Shown piece by piece: positions 1 to 8,800 of a stretch of 12,084 bases of DNA; position 1 is the stretch's first letter; each line of letters begins with the position of its first letter. The translations under genes were made by a program, and so were the position numbers. Location: assembly GCA_017538365.1 (NCBI GenBank), contig JAFYIZ010000003.1, positions 1-12,084 of the forward strand, written 5' to 3'. The notes beneath the pieces were generated by a model, which worked only from the letters and a program-made list of their open reading frames with translations, was not told the origin of the DNA and ran no database searches. Source of the DNA: a bacterium. GTDB taxonomy: Bacteria > UBP6 > UBA1177.

Positions 1-3
1 AAA

Positions 4-1197
4 CTATTCAATTATCTTGGAAACGACACCTGCACCGACCGTTCTTCCGCCTTCTCTGATTGCGAAACGGAGACCTTCGTCCATTGCGATCGGAACTATG
101 AGATTTGCCGTGATCTTTACGTGGTCACCAGGCATTACCATCTTAATGTCTTCCGGAAGCTCAAGCGTTCCGGTAACATCCGTCGTTCTGAAGAAGAACT
201 GCGGTCTGTAGCCCGAGAAGAACGGGGTATGACGTCCGCCTTCTTCCTTCGTAAGCACGTAGCACTCACCGATGAACTTCGTATGAGGAGTGATGCTTCC
301 CGGTTTCGCGAGAACCTGTCCTCTCTCTACTTCGTCCTTCTTCGTTCCTCTGAGGAGGCAGCCTACGTTGTCGCCTGCTTCGCCCTGATCAAGGAGCTTT
401 CTGAACATTTCTACGCCTGTAACTGTGGTTTCCTGTGTCGGTTTGATACCTACAATCTGAACCTTGTCGCTGACTTTGATTACGCCGCGCTCGATTCTTC
501 CCGTTACAACTGTTCCACGGCCGCTGATGCTGAATACGTCTTCGATCGGCATAAGGAACGGTTTATCGATATCTCTCTGCGGATCAGGAATATAGTTGTC
601 TATTGCGTCCATAAGCTCGTGGATGCACTGGCAGTCCGGACCGTTCGGATCATCCGAGTTAAGTGCGTTGAGTGCGCTTCCTTTGATTATAGGAATCTCG
701 TTGCCCGGGAACTCGTAGCTGCTCAGAAGGTCTCTGATTTCCATTTCAACGAGTTCGATAAGTTCCGGATCGTCTACCATATCTACTTTATTAAGAAATA
801 CTACCATGTACGGTACGCCGACCTGACGGCTCAGAAGGATGTGCTCTCTTGTCTGAGGCATAGGACCGTCTGCTGCGCTTACTACGAGGATTGCACCGTC
901 CATCTGTGCTGCACCGGTGATCATGTTTTTAACGTAGTCTGCGTGGCCCGGGCAGTCAACGTGTGCATAGTGGCGTTTTGCTGTCTGATACTCAACGTGT
1001 GCCGTTGCGATCGTGATTCCTCTTGCCTTCTCTTCCGGTGCCTTATCGATGTTGTCGTAGCTTACGAACTCTGCGCCGCCTACTGCTGCCAGAGTCTTCG
1101 TGATTGCTGCCGTCAACGTCGTTTTGCCGTGGTCTACGTGACCTATCGTACCGATGTTTACATGCGGTTTGCTTCTTTCAAATTTCGCTTTTGCCAT
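4..1197 (-). CDS. tuf: Elongation factor Tu (EF-Tu)
   Basis: Translation GTPase that delivers aminoacyl-tRNA to the ribosomal A site in the cytoplasm. The 397-residue product is full length for the family. Visible motifs are the P-loop GHVDHGKT (residues 19-26), the switch I segment around RGITI (59-63), DCPGH (81-85), NKVD (136-139) and the SAL guanine-recognition motif (174-176). The two beta-barrel domains follow from about residue 210 ([20 protein letters not shown]) to the C-terminus. ATG start; a strong Shine-Dalgarno AAAGGAGG lies at 1203-1210 in the 14-bp gap after fusA. It is the last visible gene of the str operon and is presumably transcribed from the promoter upstream of rpsL. Between the G domain and domain 2 there is a short lineage-specific stretch with two cysteines (about residues 181-191). 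The stop codon is TAG at 4-6, so any terminator or following gene lies outside the window. Confidence 0.98.
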   Translation of the reverse strand: MAKAKFERSKPHVNIGTIGHVDHGKTTLTAAITKTLAAVGGAEFVSYDNIDKAPEEKARGITIATAHVEYQTAKRHYAHVDCPGHADYVKNMITGAAQMDGAILVVSAADGPMPQTREHILLSRQVGVPYMVVFLNKVDMVDDPELIELVEMEIRDLLSSYEFPGNEIPIIKGSALNALNSDDPNGPDCQCIHELMDAIDNYIPDPQRDIDKPFLMPIEDVFSISGRGTVVTGRIERGVIKVSDKVQIVGIKPTQETTVTGVEMFRKLLDQGEAGDNVGCLLRGTKKDEVERGQVLAKPGSITPHTKFIGECYVLTKEEGGRHTPFFSGYRPQFFFRTTDVTGTLELPEDIKMVMPGDHVKITANLIVPIAMDEGLRFAIREGGRTVGAGVVSKIIE

Positions 1198-1211
1198 TTT
1201 TTCCTCCTTTG

Positions 1212-3296
1212 TTAGAAAGTTATACCGAATTTCTGTTTCTTAATATTATCGGGAATCTCTCTGTAATGAGAAAACTCCATCGTGAAAGTTCCTCTTCCCT
1301 GCGTCTGCGATCTGAGGCTCGTCATGTAACCGAACATTTCGGCAAGCGGAACTTCGACGTTGATGATTCTGATTCCGCCTGCAGCGTCTTCAAAACCGAT
1401 GATCTCGGATCTCTTTGCCTGAAGATTGCCCATAACATCACCCAGATACTGTTCCGGAACATTGATTTCGACTTTCATGACAGGTTCAAGAATCTTCGGA
1501 CTCGATTTTTCCTCAGCATCTCTAAAACAGTTGAGCGCCGCGACTTTGAATGCCATTTCAGAAGAATCGACTTCGTGAAAGGAGCCGTCAACCAAAGCCA
1601 CATGAACGTCAACCACCGGAAAACCGTATCTTCCTCCGAAAGCAGCCGTCTGAACGCCTTTTTCTATAGCGCCGACGAAAAGCTTCGGAATGATCCCGCC
1701 CTTTGTCTGATCTTCGAAAACAATGCCTGAACCGGCTTCAAGCGGCTCGAACTCCATGACAACGTGTGCATACTGTCCTTTGCCGCCCGTCTGCTTTACA
1801 AGTCTGTGTTCCATTCTGACAGGTTTCGAGAAAGTTTCTCTGTAACTTACCATCGGACTTCCGACATGGGCGTCAACCTTGAATTCCCTGCGGAGTCTCT
1901 CGACAAGGACTTCGAGGTGAAGTTCACCCATTCCGGAAATGATGGTCTGACCGGTCTCAGCGTCGGTATTGACTCTGAAACTCGGATCTTCCTTGGCAAG
2001 CTTCTCAAGCGAGAGAGCAAGCCTTTCTTCGTCGGCTTTCGTCTTCGGTTCGATAGCGATACTGATGACAGGTTCCGGGAAAGTAATCTTTTCGAAAAGG
2101 AACGCATCATGCTTCTGACAGAGCGTCGAGCCCGTCGTAGCATATTTAAGTCCTACTATCGCGCCGATGTTGCCGGCGGAGATTGAATCAACGTCCTCCC
2201 TCTTGTTGGCGTGCATTCTCAGAAGTCTGCCGATACGCTCGACCTTATCGGACATAGGATTGTAATACTGCTGACCGACCTGAAGTTCGCCGCAGTAAAC
2301 TCTGACGAAGCTGAGTTCGCCGACATAAGGATCGGACATTATCTTGAAAATCAAAGCACCGGGGAAAGAATCCGTCGGTCTGACGAATTTTTCCTTTTCG
2401 TCTTTGACGGAAGTAACTTTTATCGGAGGAACATCGACCGGAGATGGCAGATAGTCGACAACGGCGTCAAGCAGAAGCTGAACACCCTTGTTTTTGAAAG
2501 AACTGCCGCAAAGGACAGGGAAAATCGAATTGCTGATGACGGCCTTACGCAAAGCTGCGCGGATTTTCGCAGGTTCAATCGGTGCACCTTCGAGGAAAAG
2601 AGCCATAATCTCTTCATCGTAGTCCGAAAGAGCTTCGAAAAGTTTTTCGCGGCACTGTTCAACCGTCTCGCGGTATTCTTCGGGAACCGACTGCTCTTCT
2701 CTGAAAACGGCACCCAGAACATCGCTGTCGTAGTAGCGCGTCGTCATGCTGATGATGTCGATAATCCCGCAGAAAGTATCTTCCTTTCCGACCGGAACCT
2801 GCACCGCAACCGCATTTGCACCGAGTTTCGCCTTCATCATTTCGATGACGTGGAAGAAATCGGCACCCGTGCGGTCCATTTTGTTTACGAATGCAAGTCT
2901 CGGAACTTTGTATTTGTCTGCCTGTCTCCAGACCGTTTCGGATTGAGGCTCGACACCGCTTACCGCGCAGAAAACAGCGACCGCACCGTCGAGAACTCTG
3001 AGAGAACGTTCAACTTCGATAGTGAAATCAACGTGTCCGGGAGTGTCGATAATGTTTATCCTCTTTTCGCGCCAGTAGCAGGTCGTCGCAGCGGACGTAA
3101 TCGTGATGCCTCTTTCCTGTTCCTGATCCATCCAGTCCATAACCGCCGTTCCCTCGTGGACTTCGCCCATTTTGCGGGAAACACCCGTGTAGAAAAGTAT
3201 TCTCTCGGTAGTAGTCGTCTTACCGGCATCAATGTGCGCCATGATACCGATATTGCGGATATCTTCGAGAGCTATGTGCTTTTCAGCTGCGGACAT
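1212..3296 (-). CDS. fusA: Elongation factor G (EF-G)
   Basis: Ribosomal translocase GTPase, 694 residues, a normal length for bacterial EF-G. GTPase motifs are AHIDAGKT (20-27), RGITI (62-66), DTPGH (84-88) and NKMD (138-141). The C-terminal domains are recognisable from the [18 protein letters not shown] segment and the final [15 protein letters not shown] segment, which is typical of canonical EF-G. Its position between rpsG and tuf supports the canonical translational EF-G rather than a paralogue. The start ATG is preceded by GGAGG (complement of 3308-3312) with a rather long 11-nt spacing, in the 18-bp gap after rpsG. No truncation or frameshift is visible. Confidence 0.98.
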   Translation of the reverse strand: MSAAEKHIALEDIRNIGIMAHIDAGKTTTTERILFYTGVSRKMGEVHEGTAVMDWMDQEQERGITITSAATTCYWREKRINIIDTPGHVDFTIEVERSLRVLDGAVAVFCAVSGVEPQSETVWRQADKYKVPRLAFVNKMDRTGADFFHVIEMMKAKLGANAVAVQVPVGKEDTFCGIIDIISMTTRYYDSDVLGAVFREEQSVPEEYRETVEQCREKLFEALSDYDEEIMALFLEGAPIEPAKIRAALRKAVISNSIFPVLCGSSFKNKGVQLLLDAVVDYLPSPVDVPPIKVTSVKDEKEKFVRPTDSFPGALIFKIMSDPYVGELSFVRVYCGELQVGQQYYNPMSDKVERIGRLLRMHANKREDVDSISAGNIGAIVGLKYATTGSTLCQKHDAFLFEKITFPEPVISIAIEPKTKADEERLALSLEKLAKEDPSFRVNTDAETGQTIISGMGELHLEVLVERLRREFKVDAHVGSPMVSYRETFSKPVRMEHRLVKQTGGKGQYAHVVMEFEPLEAGSGIVFEDQTKGGIIPKLFVGAIEKGVQTAAFGGRYGFPVVDVHVALVDGSFHEVDSSEMAFKVAALNCFRDAEEKSSPKILEPVMKVEINVPEQYLGDVMGNLQAKRSEIIGFEDAAGGIRIINVEVPLAEMFGYMTSLRSQTQGRGTFTMEFSHYREIPDNIKKQKFGITF

Positions 3297-3314
3297 GAAA
3301 CTGGAAACCTCCGA

Positions 3315-3785
3315 TTACCACTTGAAATGTGCGAAAGCCTTGTTAGCTTCTGCCATTTTGTGTGTATCTTCTTTTCTCTTGAAAGAGTTGCCTCTTTTGT
3401 TGAAAGCGTCGTCTATCTCGCCTGCAAGTTTAGCTGCCATGCCTTTCTCGCTTCTTTTGCGGGAGAACATGATCATCCACTTCATGCCGATAGCCTGGCT
3501 GTTTTCAAGAGAAATCTCGGTCGGAACCTGATAGGTTGCACCGCCGATTCTTGTCGATTTAACCATAACCTGCGGTCTGACGTTGTCGAGAGCTGCCTTG
3601 AAAATGTCGACAGGGTTCTCTTTCTTGTTCTGCGCAGCTGCTTCAATAGCGTCATAAACTATTGTTTCTGCTACACTTTTTTTACCGCGAAGCATGATTT
3701 TGTTGATGAATTTCTGAAGAAGGACATCTCCGTATTTCGGATCTGCCGGAACTTCTCTTTTTGAAACACATTTTCTTCTTGGCAT
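3315..3785 (-). CDS. rpsG: 30S ribosomal protein S7
   Basis: Primary 16S rRNA-binding protein that nucleates assembly of the 30S head. The 156-residue protein starts MPRRK and ends AEANKAFAHFKW, which matches the common short form of bacterial S7 without the C-terminal extension of Escherichia coli. Conserved stretches include NVRPQVMVKSTRIGGATYQVP (residues about 68-88) and the KREDxHKMAEANKAFAH-like C-terminus (here KRKEDTHKMAEANKAFAHFKW). An AGGAG Shine-Dalgarno (complement of 3793-3797) lies in the 14-bp gap after rpsL. In E. coli S7 represses its own operon by binding a structured, roughly 100-nt rpsL-rpsG spacer; the gap here is too short to hold that element. Confidence 0.98.
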   Translation of the reverse strand: MPRRKCVSKREVPADPKYGDVLLQKFINKIMLRGKKSVAETIVYDAIEAAAQNKKENPVDIFKAALDNVRPQVMVKSTRIGGATYQVPTEISLENSQAIGMKWMIMFSRKRSEKGMAAKLAGEIDDAFNKRGNSFKRKEDTHKMAEANKAFAHFKW

Positions 3786-3799
3786 TACTCAACTCCTTT

Positions 3800-4171
3800 T
3801 TACTTCGGTCTCTTAGCGCCGTATTTCGAACGACTCTGCTTTCTGTTGTTTACACCTGACGTATCGTTCGTGCCTCTGACGATGTGATAACGAACGCCGG
3901 GGAGGTCTTTGACCCTGCCGCCGCGGACGAGAACAACGCTGTGTTCCTGAAGGTTGTGACCTTCGCCGGGGATGTAGCAGGTAACCTCAAAACCGCTTGT
4001 CAGACGAACTCTGGCAACCTTTCTGAGAGCTGAATTGGGCTTTTTCGGGGTTGTGGTGTAAACACGTACACAAACACCCTTTCTCTGGGGACATGATACA
4101 AGTGCCGGGCACTTGCTTTTGTTCTGCTGGTCCTTACGACCTTTTCTTATTAACTGATTAATGGTCGGCAT
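3800..4171 (-). CDS. rpsL: 30S ribosomal protein S12
   Basis: Decoding-centre protein of the small subunit, 123 residues. The start was set at the ATG at 4169-4171 ([11 protein letters not shown]), because that is the conserved N-terminus and an AGGAG Shine-Dalgarno (complement of 4182-4186) sits about 9 nt upstream. The reading frame stays open for another 56 codons upstream, but those codons overlap the promoter and have no S12 similarity. Conserved blocks are [54 protein letters not shown] and [14 protein letters not shown]. Lys43 and Lys88, the positions classically changed in streptomycin resistance, carry the wild-type residues, and Asp89, the RimO methylthiolation site in E. coli, is present. 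First gene of the str operon. Confidence 0.98.
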   Translation of the reverse strand: MPTINQLIRKGRKDQQNKSKCPALVSCPQRKGVCVRVYTTTPKKPNSALRKVARVRLTSGFEVTCYIPGEGHNLQEHSVVLVRGGRVKDLPGVRYHIVRGTNDTSGVNNRKQSRSKYGAKRPK

Positions 4172-4389
4172 TTCTAAACTACTCCTAATATTACCATTAC
4201 CAAAAAACCGCAGGCATTGTATGGAGGGAAGTACCATTGTCAAAGATTTGACGATTTTTTGCCATAACACGATGATTTTATTAAGCTTTTTCAAAAGGCA
4301 AGTTTGTTTGATTTTTTCTTTTTTCTCACTTTGCGGCAATTTTCGCCTTCACAAAAAATCCAATTAAATGAAGAGAAAACAAAAAATTT
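4172..4389. other. Intergenic spacer between rimI-like gene and rpsL
   Basis: This 218-bp non-coding gap holds the str promoter and leader in its rpsL-proximal third. The remainder is A/T-rich with homopolymer runs. On the minus strand a weak GGC-GAAAATT-GCC hairpin (about 4332-4344) is not followed directly by a U-tract, so no convincing terminator for the upstream pair was found. Read-through from the acetyltransferase gene into the str operon is therefore possible. Confidence 0.6.
4209..4243 (-). promoter_or_regulatory. Sigma70-type promoter of the str operon
   Basis: On the minus strand a perfect -35 box TTGACA (complement of 4238-4243) is followed after 16 bp by TACAAT (complement of 4216-4221), one mismatch from consensus. 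An A/T-rich stretch lies just upstream. Transcription would begin near 4209 and give a short leader of about 38 nt ending in the rpsL Shine-Dalgarno. Box sequences and spacing are read directly; activity and exact start are inferred. Confidence 0.8.
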
Positions 4390-4830
4390 TTACGAAAGTT
4401 CTTTAGACATCAGAACGGCATTTTCGACAGGTCCGCGGTAGTAATTTTTTCTGAGACCGTTTTCGACAAAACCGAATTTTTTATAATACGTCCGAGCCGG
4501 AAAATTTGATTCACGGACTTCGAGAAAAATCTTCGAAATTTCATTTTTTGCACACCAGCCGAAAATTTCAGACATCAGTTCGGAACCCAATCCGCATCTT
4601 CTAAAATTTTCAGAAACGGCGACTTCAAGAATTTCAGATTCATCCAGAACGGTCGAAAGAATCAAAAATCCGGCAACTTTTTCATCACGAAAAGCGGCAA
4701 AAACTTTGTAGTGGTTTTTCTTATTGATGATATCTTCTATAAATAAGGAAGTTTCTCCGTGAAAAAGAGAATCTCCCAAAGCGGAGATTTCAGCCCTGAA
4801 TTTTGAAAGTGAAGAAAAATCGAGAAGCAT
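4390..4830 (-). CDS. rimI: RimI-type ribosomal protein S18 alanine N-acetyltransferase
   Basis: GNAT-fold acetyltransferase that in its best known form acetylates the N-terminal alanine of ribosomal protein S18 using acetyl-CoA. The 146-residue length matches RimI. The acetyl-CoA binding motif is RRCGLG (residues 77-82), preceded by the strand ILEVAVSENF. The RimI signature follows: LEVRESN (103-109, candidate catalytic Glu104), ARTYYKKFGFVENGLRKNYY (112-131) and VLMSKEL at the end. The start ATG directly abuts the TAG stop of the upstream gene and no strong Shine-Dalgarno is visible, so translational coupling is likely. Location just upstream of ribosomal genes fits a ribosome-related target. 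A generic protein N-acetyltransferase of the same family (RimI/TsaB-linked group) cannot be excluded from sequence alone. Confidence 0.82.
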   Translation of the reverse strand: MLLDFSSLSKFRAEISALGDSLFHGETSLFIEDIINKKNHYKVFAAFRDEKVAGFLILSTVLDESEILEVAVSENFRRCGLGSELMSEIFGWCAKNEISKIFLEVRESNFPARTYYKKFGFVENGLRKNYYRGPVENAVLMSKELS

Positions 4831-5709
4831 CTATTCTGCCGTTTTCTTTTTTCTGCCTCTTTTTTTAGACTCTTCGGCCGGCTGCTCTGCGCTGTCGAAA
4901 ATCGATTCCTGAACATCCTGCGCGGGAGCCGGTTTTACTTCGGGAATAATTTCCGGTTCGGCGGCTTTTTCGATTTTCACTTCAGTCGGTTCGACGACGT
5001 CTTTGATTTTTACGACTTTGTAGGTTTTCTGCGGAACGAGAACTTTTTCGGGAATTATCGCGCTGTCACCGTTTGACGCATTTTCAAACCATGACTCAAA
5101 ATCGACGAGCCCTTCGCCCGAAACAACGCTGCCGCTGTATTTTTCCTTGAACGCCGCAACGGTCTCTTCCAGTTTTTCCTTTTCTTCGCCGAGCGGAACA
5201 AGTTCCGACACGATTCTCACCTCGTAGTTTCCGGGATAAACGCGGTCGACTTTGTCGATATCGACCTCACCCAGATCGTTTTTGCCGACAACTTCGGTCG
5301 TGCCGTCAAGATACATCACGAAATAAACCATCTCTTTCCTCCATCTCAAAGATTTTATGAAATTCTTCCCGTTTCTTTCACTGAAAACGCCGCAGATCAG
5401 ATTGTAGCGGCAGAAAGCCGAATAGGCGCTGCAGTCCGTAGAGGCCTGTTTTTTCTTCGGGCAGTAAAGCTGCGCCAGTTTCCGTCTTTTCGCAAGTCCT
5501 TTGTTGAGTTCGATTATTTTCATATTGAGCGGACTTTCGCGAAGTTCTATCCACTCCGGGAAAAACGCCGTAAAAAGCTGCGGCTTCACCGGACAGAACT
5601 CCCTCGTACACGAAATGCACTGCGAAAGATGGACTTTCGTTCCCTGCATAAGCCCGAAAAATTCGGGTTCTTCGCATACCGTCCAGCTGTTGTTCAGAAA
5701 ATTCGCCAT
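4831..5709 (-). CDS. Unrecognised cysteine-rich protein with charged C-terminal tail
   Basis: I do not recognise this family. From the ATG at 5707-5709 the product is 292 residues; a GTG one codon earlier (5710-5712) is an alternative start, and numbering here counts from that GTG. The first 110 residues contain eight cysteines (13, 32, 35, 40, 84, 94, 101, 107), including a CxxCxxxxCP cluster, which suggests metal binding. Residues 128-175 form a beta-rich segment beginning MVYFVMYLDGTTEVVG, followed by a short helical Lys/Glu stretch (173-191), a middle region of unknown fold, and an acidic Pro/Glu/Ala-rich linker (240-282). The protein ends in a basic RGRKKK tail (285-290) resembling an AT-hook or other nucleic-acid contact. 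Met128 is preceded by a near-ideal GGAGG, so a 166-residue short product or true start there is possible. No signal peptide or membrane segment is seen. It is followed without gap by rimI. Confidence 0.72.
   Translation of the reverse strand: MANFLNNSWTVCEEPEFFGLMQGTKVHLSQCISCTREFCPVKPQLFTAFFPEWIELRESPLNMKIIELNKGLAKRRKLAQLYCPKKKQASTDCSAYSAFCRYNLICGVFSERNGKNFIKSLRWRKEMVYFVMYLDGTTEVVGKNDLGEVDIDKVDRVYPGNYEVRIVSELVPLGEEKEKLEETVAAFKEKYSGSVVSGEGLVDFESWFENASNGDSAIIPEKVLVPQKTYKVVKIKDVVEPTEVKIEKAAEPEIIPEVKPAPAQDVQESIFDSAEQPAEESKKRGRKKKTAE
5329..5342 (-). promoter_or_regulatory. Strong internal ribosome binding site and alternative start
   Basis: On the minus strand GGAGG (complement of 5338-5342) stands 6 nt before an in-frame ATG (5329-5331) inside the cysteine-rich gene. 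This is a much better initiation context than the GTG/ATG at the 5' end of the frame, which has only a weak GTGAG upstream. It would give a 166-residue product lacking the cysteine-rich domain. Confidence 0.6.
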
Positions 5710-5744
5710 CACAAACTCACAAAACGACCGTCTTGAGTTTATCT

Positions 5745-5773
5745 GTCATATTTTCAATTTCAAGAGATTTCAA
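5745..5773 (-). promoter_or_regulatory. Candidate promoter for the cysteine-rich gene and rimI
   Basis: Minus strand TTGAAA (complement of 5768-5773, 5 of 6 to consensus), a 17-bp spacer, then TATGAC (complement of 5745-5750, 4 of 6). It would start transcription near 5738, about 29 nt before the ATG. The region is A/T-rich, so chance matches are possible. Confidence 0.4.
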
Positions 5774-5785
5774 CAAAAATAACCT

Positions 5786-5813
5786 TTGACAAAAAAAAGT
5801 GTCGGATTATTAT
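5786..5813 (+). promoter_or_regulatory. Sigma70-type promoter of the surface protein gene
   Basis: TTGACA (5786-5791, perfect), 16-bp spacer containing an A-tract, then TATTAT (5808-5813, 5 of 6). Transcription would start near 5820 and give a leader of about 50 nt that ends in the Shine-Dalgarno GAGGTGAT at 5859-5866. The -35 box and spacer length are the same as at the str promoter. Confidence 0.65.
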
Positions 5814-5869
5814 TACCGGCGTTTTTTTGTAATGTATTTTTTAACATTTTCCATTTTTGAGGTGATTTA

Positions 5870-8800
5870 ATGAGTAAAAAATTTCTGATTTTGGCTCTTT
5901 TGGCATTTTTGATGCCGTTTGCGGCGGATGCAGCCAAAGCTATCGGCCCGTCCGTATCTGTCTACCGCGACAAAGAGTTGAAATGGGAGGATGGAGCTTA
6001 CGGCTACCACGTAATGTTCAAATCGCTCCTTGAAAACAAAGATCCGAAAAACGATCAGGAACAGCCGGTAAAAAATCCTCAGGCTGACACTTGCAAGGAG
6101 TCCAGCACTTACACCCTCGACACGAACCACATCCCTGCAGATGCGATCATCGAAGATGCGTATCTTATTTGGACAGGAGCTGTTCCTGTTGCCAAGAAAA
6201 ACGATCCGACAGACAACGAAGTTTCCCTTTCTTTCGTTTCAATGGACGGTACGATACAGCACTCCGACGCGATAAAAGGAAAAAAGGCCTATAAAGTTGA
6301 TGAGGCAGGAGTTGTTTCTTTTGAATTCGATGCATTCAGAGACACCGAAAATACGAACAAAAGCTGGTTCACATACCGTGTAAACGTCCGCGACTTCTTC
6401 CAGAAAATTCAGGAAAAAGGCAGAGCCGGCGCAAAAGAAGGTGCAGCTTTTTACGATGGTTATTCTCTTCTCGGCAACTACACTCTTTCAGGACTTGAGT
6501 GCACAAACGAAGCTGTTTACAAGGACACCACCGAAATGGTTTCCGACTGGTCGATAATTCTTATCTATTCTTCAGTCGAAATCAGCCCGAAAAAAATCTA
6601 TCTGTATGACGGTTTCAAGCCGTACTGGTTTGAACTCAGCGAAATCAATGTAACCGGTTTCGAATTTCCTAAAGATCCTGAAATCAGAATAACACTTGCT
6701 TCCCACGAAGGCGATCCGGGACTTGCCGATGCTGAACCCGAGGATCATCAAGCTGTTCCGGAAGGTATTCAGGTTCAGGGAGAACCCGACGTCGCAGGCG
6801 AATGGCTGCTCATTTCAAATGAATGCAACCCGCCGGCTTTTGCTGACAAAGGCTATTCACATCTTGAATACACCGAGATTTTCAACTCAATTTCTTCGGT
6901 TTACGGTTATGCAGATGCTGTACCGACATGTATCGGAGGAAATCCGTCGGCTCTCAACTATGATGAGATAGAGTACGGCATGGATGTTGACTCTTTCATT
7001 ATGGATTCTTCGCCTGGCTCCAACGACGACTGGGCTAATTATGCCATCCACTTCAAAAAAGGCGGAAAGAAAATCAACTTGAGAATCGGCGCAAACCAGG
7101 ATCAGGTTATTACTAACTATATGATTGTTTCGGTTGATACGAGAGCTCCGCAGTTCGATATTCCGGGACAGCCAGAAAAAGTCGTTTGCTCACCGGCAAA
7201 CAACACCTTCGATTCCAATTCGCTGGAAGGAAAATGGTGCCAGAACGGTCTTGAGCACACTTTCGCTCTCAGAATCCAGAACTGGGGAACCGATTCAACA
7301 AATGCCGTCGTCGTTCAGGATGCAATTCCGGCAGGCATGGAATATGTTCCGGGTTCGACCGAATACGCAACAAGCTTCAAAGTTGAAAACGACAAAAAAA
7401 TAGCTACACGCTGGATGCCGGTTGCCGACAACGGCGGTTTCCCGCTTGAAACAGGCTTTAAAGTCGCCGATTCACTCGACTTGTGTCCGGAAGGCAGCGA
7501 CTATCTCAGCTGCGACAACATGATCATGGTTCGTTTCAGAGCTAAAGTAAAAAATGAAACACCGAAAAACCAGGTCATCGAAAATACCGCGATATACAAA
7601 AGCGCAGGAGTCAGCGATTACAAAACCAACCTTGGTATTCCTGTAAAACTCAGAATGATTTCCACCGGCTGTGTAAATTCTCAGGATGCTGTTGACCTTT
7701 CAGACTGCGGCGGTGTAGGAGCTGCGGCATGCACGAAGAAAGAAGACTGTCAGGAAGGATACATCTGCGACACTGAAAGCGGTGCATGCATCGAAGATCC
7801 TTCGATGGTCAAATGCCAGAACAGCGAGATTACCGCAAGCATCGGTAAAAACAGCCCGAACAGCGAAGTCATCTTCATCGGCAATCCGCAGACAGGCCTC
7901 GTTATCGGTCAGCTTGAACTTGCAGGAACCGGTGAAAACTGCTATCTGAACCTTAACTCGATCAAACTCAAAATCGATGTAAAGGACAGCAACATCGCCC
8001 TTTCCAACATTAAAATGTACAAAGACAACAACAGCAACGGAATCGTTGATGCGGATGACACTCTTCTTTCGACATCCGACGGTATATCCGGCGGATACGC
8101 ATCTTTCTCGGCTACCAATCCGGAAAACAGACTTTGGAACAACAAGAAAAACAATATTCTCTTTGTTCTTGACGCCGCTTACAAAGAAGGTGCCGCAATT
8201 CAAAGCAGCGCTACATTCTCATCATCAATCGAAAAGGTCGGCGGAGTCCTTCTGGCAGACGGCGGAACACCGACTATCGAAGGTCTGCCGATAGATTTCA
8301 GCAAATTCCAGTTCGAACCCGCTGAAGGTTTCATCGTAACGAAAGGTCCGCACGATCCTGAAGTTCCGGCTAAATCGGAAATGAACAAATTCCAGGATGT
8401 TCTTCAGTTGAGAGTAAGAGCAAACGGTGCAGACGAAACAATCAAAAAGATGACCATCAAGGTTCCGAAGTCGAATATGGCGACATTTGGCAACGGCATC
8501 AGCAGACTTGCGGTTTACGAAGATACCGACAACGACGGCAAAGGTGACACCGAACTTGCTTCGACAACCACTTTCGACGGAACGCAGAAACATCAGTTCG
8601 CGATTTCTTTCGATGTTCCGAAAGATACCGACAAATATCTCACGATCAAAGCTGAGCCCTCTCTCAGCGACGGAGAAACTTTCCAGATTCAGGTTTCGGC
8701 CATCACGGTCAACAGCCTTGCAGTTCTCGGTCTTCCGGTAGATTCAAGACCTTACGAATACTCCTGCAATCCTGACCTCGAAGATTGCGGCGGCGACGGC

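Noticed and set aside
121-1215. Long plus-strand open frame opposite tuf
   Set aside because: It lies wholly antisense to a strongly conserved tuf gene, has low-complexity Cys/Arg/Val-rich content and no start signal; it is a frame shadow of tuf codon bias.
2211-3764. 517-codon plus-strand open frame opposite fusA and rpsG
   Set aside because: It spans the opposite strand of two conserved genes and their junction, with no recognisable domain or Shine-Dalgarno.
4248-4276. Plus-strand promoter-like TTGACG near the str promoter
   Set aside because: No acceptable -10 box at the right spacing and no plus-strand gene downstream.
4172-4339. N-terminal extension of rpsL by 56 codons
   Set aside because: It would overlap the strong promoter and has no similarity to S12; the ATG at 4171 has a good Shine-Dalgarno and the conserved MPTINQL start.
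5801-5828. Terminator-like GTCGG-loop-CCGGC hairpin followed by seven T residues on the plus strand
   Set aside because: It overlaps the -10 box of the surface protein promoter, one pair is a G-U wobble, and no plus-strand transcript is known to enter from the left, so a terminator role is unlikely.
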